Below, piece by piece: positions 25,889 through 32,926 of a DNA stretch of 64,000 bases. The stretch covers positions 1-64,000 of the forward strand of contig JAGVMG010000014.1 in the NCBI GenBank assembly GCA_020053915.1. Reading direction: 5' to 3'. The number at the start of each line of letters is the position of its first letter. Position 1 is the first letter of the stretch. The notes below the pieces were generated by a model. That model did no database searches. It saw only the letters and a list, made by a program, of their open reading frames with translations, and was not told the origin of the DNA. The position numbers were made by a program, and so were the translations under genes. This DNA is from Parachlamydiales bacterium (lineage in GTDB: Bacteria > Chlamydiota > Chlamydiia > Chlamydiales > Rhabdochlamydiaceae).

Positions 25889-26224
25889 TTACTTCTTAAT
25901 GTGCTTGTTCAAGCAGCCAGCGAGTTTTAGCATATCTACTGGTTTGTTTCCAATCACTTCGCATAGCTTCTTGTCAGGTACAATCATTCTGCGATTTTTT
26001 GTGTCCTGACATTTTTTAGATTTAATGTAAGCCCACAATTTTTTCACGATTTCTGGACGGGTCATTTTCCCTGTTCCAACAACCGCTTGTAATTCTGGAG
26101 ACAAAGCGTAAGTCATTTGTGTCAAACCAGACTTTCTCTTTGCACCTGTTTTCTTTTTTGCTTTTACTGCTGGCTTCTTCTTTTTAGCCACAGTCTTTTT
26201 CTTTGCAGTTTTCTTCTTAGCCAT
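25889..26224 (-). CDS. SWIB/MDM2-domain protein with histone H1-like N-terminal tail
   Basis: 111 residues. The first ~33 are almost entirely K/A/T with KKTxxKKK repeats like histone H1 or chlamydial Hc proteins. Residues ~35-110 form a SWIB domain: MTYALSPELQAVVGTGKMTR, EIVKKLWAYIKSKKCQDTKN and IGNKPVDMLKLAGCLNKHI. SWIB is a eukaryotic chromatin-remodelling domain known in bacteria mainly from Chlamydiae. The protein probably binds and compacts DNA during the developmental cycle. It has its own terminator. Confidence 0.92.
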   Translation of the reverse strand: MAKKKTAKKKTVAKKKKPAVKAKKKTGAKRKSGLTQMTYALSPELQAVVGTGKMTRPEIVKKLWAYIKSKKCQDTKNRRMIVPDKKLCEVIGNKPVDMLKLAGCLNKHIKK

Positions 26225-26451
26225 AACGACTTCCCCTTATGCTTTATTTAACTCTTCACGAAAATCGCAACCATGCATTTTCTATGACATCTATTAAATG
26301 ATGTAAGAGCTTTTGGAAATTCATGCAAGATTTTTTTTAAAGATTTTAGAAAAAATTTACGCTTTGTCTAAAAAGGCACATACAGAGGCTTTGACATAAA
26401 ATTAAAGATTCTCTTTGATAAGGTTTAAGTAAACCATCAACTAGGGGCTTC

Positions 26452-26787
26452 ATGAACAAGAAAAAATTAATCGGAACTATCGTCTTTCTTATGGGAGTTT
26501 GCCTAATCGGCATCTCTATGTACATCACTTCACAGGTAGAACAAGGCAAACTCAAAGCCAACCGCGCTCAACAGCAAGTTGACCAAGGCAGCGGTCTATT
26601 TTCCGGAAATCCCGTCACTAAAGAAATTGGTAAAGGGATCACCGGATCGGCGCAAAGAAAAATCGATGAAGGCATGCAACAGATCTCCGATTACACAGTC
26701 ATTGCGCGCATCGCACAAATCAGCGGAATCATTCTTGTCATCCTCGGCTTAGGCGTAGTTTTCGTAGGAAAACCTTCGCGAAAATAA
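26452..26787 (+). CDS. Small inner-membrane protein, two TM helices (hypothetical)
   Basis: 111 residues with hydrophobic helices at ~7-27 and ~83-105. The intervening ~55 residues are hydrophilic and Q/G-rich (KANRAQQQVDQGSGLFSGNP) and should face the periplasm. AGGGG lies upstream of the ATG, and a terminator follows. Monocistronic. No function recognised. Confidence 0.7.
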   Translation: MNKKKLIGTIVFLMGVCLIGISMYITSQVEQGKLKANRAQQQVDQGSGLFSGNPVTKEIGKGITGSAQRKIDEGMQQISDYTVIARIAQISGIILVILGLGVVFVGKPSRK

Positions 26788-26791
26788 TTTT

Positions 26792-26830
26792 AATGAGCCT
26801 CTTAAATGAGGCTCATTATACTATCTTTTT
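26792..26830 (+). terminator. Rho-independent terminator
   Basis: AATGAGCCTC-TTAAAT-GAGGCTCATT (26792-26817) followed by ATACTATCTTTTTT. It follows the small membrane-protein gene directly. Confidence 0.75.
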
Positions 26831-26895
26831 TACATAATACACATTTACAAACTCCATTTAAACAGGTATAATTCACTGAAAAATTGGAGTTTAAT

Positions 26896-27717
26896 TTGAA
26901 AATAAATAATTACATCAACTTATCCAACATTAACTACTTCACATCCCCCTATGTCGATGGGGCTTCCAATCTCATCCGCGCGTTTTCCCCGCCTCCCCTT
27001 TCCCTCACTAACCGATTTTTCCACCTTGTGACTGGAATGACTCTTTTAATCCCTGTGGTCAACACGGTGTTTTATACCGCTCTTAAGCACTTTGCGACCA
27101 CGCACACTCCTTCGCACACCCAGCAACCACGCCCTTCATTACAAAAATCTGGAATTCTTCCCAATGCCACTGTAAAACCACCTCATCCGTTTCATGGAGC
27201 GGGGATCCTTCCCTATCGCGTTGTGAATGGCGTAGTGGAACTCCTCATCGGAAAAGAAGCAAACGGGATCCATCGGAACACGTGGAGCGACTTCGGAGGA
27301 CAACCTGAAAAAGGAGAAACTCCTGTTCAAACAGCCGCGCGTGAATGTGCTGAAGAAACAGGAAATCTGCTTGGGAATCGGTCCACTCTCGAAAAAAGCC
27401 TTAAAAAATCGAACTGCATCGGCTCAAGATACGCGATGTACCTTCTGCAAGTAAATGATCCAAAAATCACCCCTCAACGCTTCTATTACGCACATCACGA
27501 CGGAGAAAAATCGGAGATCGCCTGGGTGAAAGCCAGAGATCTGTTTCGCGCTGCTGCAGGAAACGGGAGGATCGCCATTGGCGATTCATTACAACGATTG
27601 CGCCCTCCCTTCATTGGCACTCTCAAATTCAGAGGCACGGCAACGGCTCCGTCTGCAAGAGACGTCTTTGCGCGCATCGAAACAGCAGCAAGAGAGCCGT
27701 TACGCCTCTCCGCTTAA
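26896..27717 (+). CDS. NUDIX hydrolase with a hydrophobic N-terminal extension
   Basis: The NUDIX box is GGQPEKGETPVQTAARECAE followed by ETGN, fitting Gx5Ex7REUxEExGU with small deviations at hydrophobic positions. The first ~85 residues form an extension containing a TM-like segment (VTGMTLLIPVVNTVFYTAL) that typical NUDIX enzymes lack. TTG at 26896 is chosen because GGAG (26886-26889) is 6 bases upstream and no ATG occurs near. It probably hydrolyses a nucleoside-diphosphate-linked substrate; the extension suggests membrane attachment or delivery as an effector. Confidence 0.78.
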   Translation: MKINNYINLSNINYFTSPYVDGASNLIRAFSPPPLSLTNRFFHLVTGMTLLIPVVNTVFYTALKHFATTHTPSHTQQPRPSLQKSGILPNATVKPPHPFHGAGILPYRVVNGVVELLIGKEANGIHRNTWSDFGGQPEKGETPVQTAARECAEETGNLLGNRSTLEKSLKKSNCIGSRYAMYLLQVNDPKITPQRFYYAHHDGEKSEIAWVKARDLFRAAAGNGRIAIGDSLQRLRPPFIGTLKFRGTATAPSARDVFARIETAAREPLRLSA

Positions 27718-27745
27718 TTCTTCCGCATCAGAACTTCTAATTCCG

Positions 27746-27780
27746 TTCGGTTACATTTTGTAACCGAATGATATTTTTTA
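27746..27780 (+). terminator. Rho-independent terminator after the NUDIX gene
   Basis: TTCGGTTACA-TTT-TGTAACCGAA (27746-27768) followed by TGATATTTTTTA. Confidence 0.65.
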
Positions 27781-27822
27781 CTATCCTTTTTAACATCTTC
27801 ACTTGATATACTTCGTCACATT

Positions 27823-28167
27823 GTGAATTCTAAGAGGTTCCTCATAGAAAAAGATAATGATCACAGCCTAATTCCCAGCAAGCTATCGTTTGAAGATTTA
27901 AAAAAGGTCAATCAGCACGGGATAGAGTATTGGAGCGCTAGAAGCTTGCAACCAGGCCTCGGCTATTCCCAATGGCGACGCTTTGAAAATGCCATTGAAA
28001 AAGCCATTGAGTCCTGCAAGCAATCAGGAAATGATCCCAGCCATCACTTTGCCGGCGCCGGCAAGCAGATCAATTTCGGAAAAGGAGCTACACAAACCAT
28101 TGAAAATAACCACCTTTCTCGCTTTGCCTGCTATCTTACTGAAGTTTCACAGAAAATGTCCCTTTAG
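27823..28167 (+). pseudogene. Truncated DinD-like (DNA-damage-inducible protein D) gene
   Basis: The 114-residue ORF (GTG start) carries the N-terminal DinD block: LSFEDLKKVNQHGIEYWSAR, LGYSQWRRFENAIEKAIESC, then a GKGATQTIENNHLSRFACYL region. After YLT the homology stops and a stop codon follows 8 codons later, whereas DinD proteins are ~270 residues. No remaining C-terminal part is seen in other frames before the convergent methyltransferase, whose stop overlaps this one by 4 bp. Probably a horizontally acquired, degraded remnant. Confidence 0.65.
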
Positions 28168-29108
28168 ATCTTTTTTAATACGAGCAGATGCATCCCTGGA
28201 CAAATCCAAGATTTTTCGTCTTCTAAATACACTTGCAGTTCACTATACGCCTCTGAAAGGTCTACTGGCACTTCATAACCCTTGTTCAGAATGCTCAAAA
28301 ATAGAAGAGCATGATTAAAGTAGCGCTTCCGATCCTGTTCACTTTCAAATCGAATTCCTTTTTCTAGACGATGGCCTTGTACATCTAAGCTTGTATGTAC
28401 GACTTCATAGAGGTTGCTTAATGAACTGCTCCCATATTGCAAATCTTCTAGAATCTCGATTGTAACGCGGCGGTTTCCCTTGAGTGTGGCCCGATTTCTT
28501 TCATTATGTTGACGAGTGGCTTCTTCAAATGATCGAATTTTGTGAGAACTAATTTTTACAGGATCATAGGAATCAATGATAAATACATATCCATCTTTTT
28601 TTAGATATTGATGAGCTAACTCAAGGGAAAGCTTTGGATTTTTGAGATGCTGCAATGTCAACCTATACAAAACAGCGTCAAACTGATTTTTGTACTGTTC
28701 ATAGTCTGATTCAGCATCCCCTTCGACAAAGGTCAATCTTGATCGACCAAACTGGGCCTTACATTGCTCCACAAATGAAGCCTGTTTCTCAATCCCCAAA
28801 AAGATCTTTTCCTTAAATGTTTCTGATAGCCGAGATAAATAGGCCCCATTGCCGCTGCCGAGTTCTAAAATATTTTGCGCCTTCGCCCAGCCGTTTTTTT
28901 GAGATAGCCACTCTGCTTCCTGGTCGAAATAGAGATTTGCTTGACCCTCTAAAAAGTAATTCCACAGTTCTGGCAGCTCTGCCGTCTGGAGGACTTCTGA
29001 GCAGGTTTGTTGGTCATATTCAGCTAAACGGTCTAGGTAAGCTTCTGCTCTCAGCCCAAACAATGTAAATAGAAACAACCAAGAAAAGAATTTAAAAAAA
29101 ATGCTCAT
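28164..29108 (-). CDS. Class I SAM-dependent methyltransferase with signal peptide
   Basis: Residues 1-23 (MSIFFKFFSWLFLFTLFGLR then AEA) form a strong signal peptide. A methyltransferase fold follows: NILELGSGNGAYLSRL (motif I), FVEGDAESDYEQYKNQFDAV and LTLQHLKNPKLSLELAHQYL, then GYVFIIDSYDP. The C-terminal ~100 residues are helical. No methyl acceptor can be named. It is the second exported-looking methyltransferase in the window. Located just downstream of the tRNA-like gene on the same strand. Confidence 0.78.
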   Translation of the reverse strand: MSIFFKFFSWLFLFTLFGLRAEAYLDRLAEYDQQTCSEVLQTAELPELWNYFLEGQANLYFDQEAEWLSQKNGWAKAQNILELGSGNGAYLSRLSETFKEKIFLGIEKQASFVEQCKAQFGRSRLTFVEGDAESDYEQYKNQFDAVLYRLTLQHLKNPKLSLELAHQYLKKDGYVFIIDSYDPVKISSHKIRSFEEATRQHNERNRATLKGNRRVTIEILEDLQYGSSSLSNLYEVVHTSLDVQGHRLEKGIRFESEQDRKRYFNHALLFLSILNKGYEVPVDLSEAYSELQVYLEDEKSWICPGMHLLVLKKI

Positions 29109-29217
29109 TCAACACCGTCCTTTCATTTGTAAGTTGCCTGCCACATACCTGGCACATGAGACGAAAATTGGAGTTTGTGCAAATATGAGCGCTGAACGCA
29201 CGTCTTTGAAAAAAGAA

Positions 29218-29295
29218 TCTGGGTGAGAGGATTTGAACCTCCTACCTCTTGCACCCCATGCAAACGCTGATACGACTGCCATTATACCACGCTGC
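29218..29295 (-). tRNA. tRNA-Pro(GGG)-like gene, 5' part apparently damaged
   Basis: The 3' part folds perfectly: anticodon stem TTTGC/GCAAG with loop ATGGGGT (anticodon GGG, U33 and G37 as in proline tRNAs), variable loop AGGTA, T-arm GGAGG-TTCAAAT-CCTCT, 3' acceptor strand CACCCAG and discriminator A. The matching 5' acceptor CTGGGTG is absent; the best candidate CAGCGTG leaves two mismatches, and the D-arm does not pair convincingly although TGGTATAATGG looks like a D-loop. It begins immediately after the stop codon of the EamA gene. CCA is not encoded. Either an odd functional tRNA or a remnant. Confidence 0.5.
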
Positions 29296-30243
29296 TTAAT
29301 TCTTGAGCATTCTGCGAACCAATCTTTGCGTGTAGAGCAAATATAGATTACTCGAAATAATGATCGCAACGCCGATAAACGTGCAGGCATCGGGCAGCAC
29401 ATTCCACCAGAAAAAATCGAGAAAGACGACCCAAAACAGAGTCGAATTATCAACTGGAGCTAACACAGAAGCCTCAGCGTAACGCAGGGAATGCGCAATC
29501 GCAAATTGGCCGGCCGCACTGAGCGCTCCTACAATCGCAAATAATCCCCAATGCTCCCATGGCATCGGCTGAAAGTGTGTGAGAAGATAGGGCAACGTGA
29601 ATAGAATCAGGACGAGATTAGGATAGATCGCAATTGCGAGGCTGTGTTCTGTAGCAGCAAGGCGCCTCATTAAAATCTTATTGCATGTCCCTAAAAATAC
29701 TCCGAACAACACGAGTAGCCCTGTGAGCTCAAAACCGCTAAAACCAGGGCGGAGCGCGATGAGCACGCCTATCGTACCAATTGCGACTGCTATCCACCGC
29801 TCGCGGGTGATTCTCTCCTTTAAAATGAGGGCGCTTAAGAAAATCAAAAAGAAGGGAGATGTGTAGCTTAAGGTATAGATGAGTGTAAGCGTATTCTGAG
29901 AGTAAGCATACATGAAAATGTAGGTGAAGAGAAAGCTGACGCCAAGCCGCAAAAGATGAAGCATGGGTTGCCGGACTCTCAACACATACAGAGGTCCCCC
30001 TTGAAAATAGGTCGCCAAAAACAAAGGAATTAAGCGCGCCAACGCTCTCAAAAAGGTCGCTTGTGAGACGCTATAGACCTCCATGAGATGCTTGATAAAT
30101 GCATCTGAAAGAGGATAGAGCGCAAGCCCCAGCATCATGAAGAGAACACCTAAAATGGTTCTATGATGGATCTCTCGACCCGGTCTTGTAGCTATTGTCA
30201 TCAATCCACTGTTGAAAAGAAGAATTTTGACGGCATTGCGCAT
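29296..30243 (-). CDS. EamA/DMT-superfamily transporter
   Basis: 315 residues with ten hydrophobic helices in two EamA repeats: LGLALYPLSDAFIKHLMEVY, LALIYTLSYTSPFFLIFLSA-type segment near residue 115, and a second repeat with LSAAGQFAIAHSLRYAEASV. Inner-membrane metabolite exporter or importer; members in intracellular bacteria include SAM transporters, but nothing here fixes the substrate. The start (30243) has GGAAAAG upstream; a later ATG (MTIATR) is possible. The stop abuts the tRNA-like gene. Confidence 0.85.
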   Translation of the reverse strand: MRNAVKILLFNSGLMTIATRPGREIHHRTILGVLFMMLGLALYPLSDAFIKHLMEVYSVSQATFLRALARLIPLFLATYFQGGPLYVLRVRQPMLHLLRLGVSFLFTYIFMYAYSQNTLTLIYTLSYTSPFFLIFLSALILKERITRERWIAVAIGTIGVLIALRPGFSGFELTGLLVLFGVFLGTCNKILMRRLAATEHSLAIAIYPNLVLILFTLPYLLTHFQPMPWEHWGLFAIVGALSAAGQFAIAHSLRYAEASVLAPVDNSTLFWVVFLDFFWWNVLPDACTFIGVAIIISSNLYLLYTQRLVRRMLKN

Positions 30244-30416
30244 TCTTTTCCAGGGTTTTAAGAAGTCAAAAAAATTTTACTCCACTAAAAACATAATTCA
30301 ATTTCAAAATTAGAATTAATACTAAGACGTAAAACATCGATTTAACTAACTGTATAATTGACATTAACTTAAAACGTTGGCATTCTATCTCAAAGTAACA
30401 CACCCACGGTGATACA

Positions 30417-32102
30417 ATGCACGAGTTAAGCATTTCAAAACCAACTTATTACCACAGGGAATACAAAAACGACATTACAGAGCCAAAAGAAGAATGCTCT
30501 CCCTGGATCCATCAATCTCAACGCGTCGCGAAAGTCGCCCTTCCATTTGTCAGTTTATATCAGCCCTTGAGCCGCCCTCTTTCTTTGGCTCTCGGATCGT
30601 TAAGAAGTTACTCGTCCATCACCGAACTCATGTCAGAGATTTCCAAAGGCAACACAAAAGATATCCCCTATCATCTGCTGCAAACCACAATCGCAGTCCT
30701 CTCTCTAGCAGGCACCCTTTTTGCACATCCCCTTGGGATGATGCTCACAACAGGCCATGACCTCGTTGTTGAGCTCATCTCGCTTCATGCACACTGCCAA
30801 GCGGGAGACTATGCAAAAGCATTAGAGAGCTCTGCCAACATCCTCAATAACTCGCTTTATCTCGCTCTCTTTTTACACGGTGGGCTTGAGCTCACCATCG
30901 CCTCCTTTGCGATGCAGATTCTCCTCGGGCTCTACCACTCGCGCAATGAGTTTAAGAATGGCAATTACCTCGAAGGAACGGGCCACTTATTGATGGCGCT
31001 GATCCGCAGCCATCAAATGGCAGGTCAAGCTCAACTTCTCAAGCAACAGTGGGAAGAAGAAAAACGAGCCAAGATGATTACAAAGCGAGCGATGATCGAA
31101 CACTCTCAAAAATTGGCAGAGCTTTCCTCTTCTGACATCGAAAGACGCGCTGTGATCGATGTGGGTTCTGGATCGACTAAGTTTTGCATTGCAGATGTCG
31201 ATATAAAAACACAGAGCGTTGTAAAGATCATTTTAAATGAATCCTATGCCGTCCCTTACCAAGCCTCGCTAGAAGCCTCCGATGATTACACCTTTAGCAG
31301 AGAGGTCAGAGAGACAGGGATTCAAACTTTTACAAAAATTAATGCTCTTTGTGAAGAACACAATGTGCAAAAAGTAACCGCAGTTGCGACAGAAGCTTTT
31401 CGTAAATCGATGAACGGAGAAAGCTTTGCTAAAGAGATTTACGATAGAACGTGCATCCCTTTGCGCATTATCACTCAAAAAGAAGAGGGGGCGATTGCCT
31501 ACTACAGCGCAGCATCTCTTGTGAAAGATCGGCCCCAAGAGGATCTCATCGTTTGGGACATCGGAACCGGAAGCTACCAAATCACGATGGAAAACAAAGA
31601 CAAAGAACTTTCTGTCTTCATGGGTAATGTAGGCTCTGTTCCATTCAAAAACTACATTATCGATGTGGTCCAAAACCAAGACTCCTCATCCCCTTCCGCA
31701 ACACTGCACCCATTCACAGAGGAAGATCACATCGCAGCCGATCGGTATGCACGCGCGCTCGCCCGTCAAGCCTTCCCTAACATCAAGCATCAGATCTCAG
31801 AAAAAGATGGAAAAGTGGTCGGCGTCGGACGTCTCTTTACAAACAGTCTCCTCCCCTTTTCTGAAGACCCAGAAAAAATCACGCGCGCCGACTTACGCAA
31901 ATACATTACAAGCTGCTATGGCAAAACCAAAGAAGACCTCAATAATCCATTCTCGGAAGCAGATCTTGCCAATGCAACACTCGCACTCGGCTTTATGAAA
32001 GCCTTGCACATCCAAGAGATCCACGCGCTGAGTGCTGCTACCTCGCAAGGGATGCTCACCTATGCGCCGTATTGGGAAGAAAAGCAAGTGTACATCGCTT
32101 GA
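30417..32102 (+). CDS. PPX/GppA phosphatase-family protein with N-terminal membrane domain
   Basis: Residues ~244-561 form an ASKHA/PPX-GppA domain: AVIDVGSGSTKFCIADVD (phosphate 1), VTAVATEAFRKSMNG, IITQKEEGAIAYYSA and VWDIGTGSYQIT (phosphate 2). Such enzymes degrade polyphosphate or pppGpp. The first ~215 residues are an extra domain with hydrophobic stretches at ~88-110 and ~143-175, as in host-membrane-targeted chlamydial proteins, joined by a charged helix. This architecture differs from ordinary PPX. It opens a run of same-strand genes leading to the thiamine locus (65-bp gap to the next). Confidence 0.8.
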   Translation: MHELSISKPTYYHREYKNDITEPKEECSPWIHQSQRVAKVALPFVSLYQPLSRPLSLALGSLRSYSSITELMSEISKGNTKDIPYHLLQTTIAVLSLAGTLFAHPLGMMLTTGHDLVVELISLHAHCQAGDYAKALESSANILNNSLYLALFLHGGLELTIASFAMQILLGLYHSRNEFKNGNYLEGTGHLLMALIRSHQMAGQAQLLKQQWEEEKRAKMITKRAMIEHSQKLAELSSSDIERRAVIDVGSGSTKFCIADVDIKTQSVVKIILNESYAVPYQASLEASDDYTFSREVRETGIQTFTKINALCEEHNVQKVTAVATEAFRKSMNGESFAKEIYDRTCIPLRIITQKEEGAIAYYSAASLVKDRPQEDLIVWDIGTGSYQITMENKDKELSVFMGNVGSVPFKNYIIDVVQNQDSSSPSATLHPFTEEDHIAADRYARALARQAFPNIKHQISEKDGKVVGVGRLFTNSLLPFSEDPEKITRADLRKYITSCYGKTKEDLNNPFSEADLANATLALGFMKALHIQEIHALSAATSQGMLTYAPYWEEKQVYIA

Positions 32103-32167
32103 ATTTTCAGTTGCGTGGGAATCCCTCCATCGCACAGAATCCGGTTTTTCAACGGAGCGAAACACCT

Positions 32168-32887
32168 ATGGATGACAGCGTCCTCACCCACGTCATCGAT
32201 CGCCTAAAAAAGGCTCAAATCCATACCGATCCGTATCCGCATTTTTTTGTCCCAGACATCTTCCCTGAAGAGTTTTATCAGGAAATTTTGAACCACCTTC
32301 TCGATGTCTCTCTTCTCCAAAATTGGCCTAAAATCCAAAATAACGCCCCCGATCAGTATCAACAACGCTGGCTCCTGGGGCTCAACGATGAGAATTTAAG
32401 CCGCTTGCCTTTTTCCCACTGTATCTTTTGGAAAAACATAAGGGATGCACTAGGAAGCGACCTATGGAAAAAAGAGCTCACCCATCACTTCGATCCGTAT
32501 CTGAAAAAGCGCTTTGGAGATACGTACGCAAAGGATCAATTTTGTTCGAGCATGGAGCTTGTTCACGATAAAACAAACTATGCGATCGGGCCACACACAG
32601 ATCACCCCGCTAAAGTCATCACTTTGCTCTTTTACCTCCCAAAATCCACAGATCTTGCCCACCTAGGCACCTCAGTCTACCGCCCCCGCGATCCCACCTT
32701 TACATGCGAGGGGCTCGCGCACTACCCGCGCGATCAATTTGAGAAATTATCTACCGCTCCCTTTGTTCCCAACAGCCTCTTTGGATTTGTCAAAACTAAC
32801 AACTCTTTCCATGGCGTTGAACCGATCCAAGATACGGGGATCGAGCGCAATCTCATGAACTTCTTTCTGCAATTAAAACATCCCTGA
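32168..32887 (+). CDS. 2OG-Fe(II) oxygenase superfamily protein
   Basis: 239 residues. HFFVPDIFPEEFYQEILNHL at the start is typical of small prolyl-hydroxylase-like enzymes; the metal motif is H-T-D in IGPHTDHPAKVITLLFYL and the distal histidine lies in NSFHGVEPI, with R-N-L following for 2-oxoglutarate. ATG at 32168 follows a GGAG-like sequence; an upstream in-frame ATG at 32072 would overlap the PPX gene. Substrate unknown. The closest neighbours are the PPX-like and ADA-TPK genes. Confidence 0.78.
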   Translation: MDDSVLTHVIDRLKKAQIHTDPYPHFFVPDIFPEEFYQEILNHLLDVSLLQNWPKIQNNAPDQYQQRWLLGLNDENLSRLPFSHCIFWKNIRDALGSDLWKKELTHHFDPYLKKRFGDTYAKDQFCSSMELVHDKTNYAIGPHTDHPAKVITLLFYLPKSTDLAHLGTSVYRPRDPTFTCEGLAHYPRDQFEKLSTAPFVPNSLFGFVKTNNSFHGVEPIQDTGIERNLMNFFLQLKHP

Positions 32888-32926
32888 CACTATACTTTGC
32901 GCAAAATGCTAGAGAGGTCTAATGTC

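Noticed and set aside
32888-32926. Possible TPP riboswitch before the ADA-TPK/carrier/transketolase genes
   Set aside because: The gap to the upstream gene is under 40 bp and no CTGAGA/ACCTGA-type THI-box core was seen.
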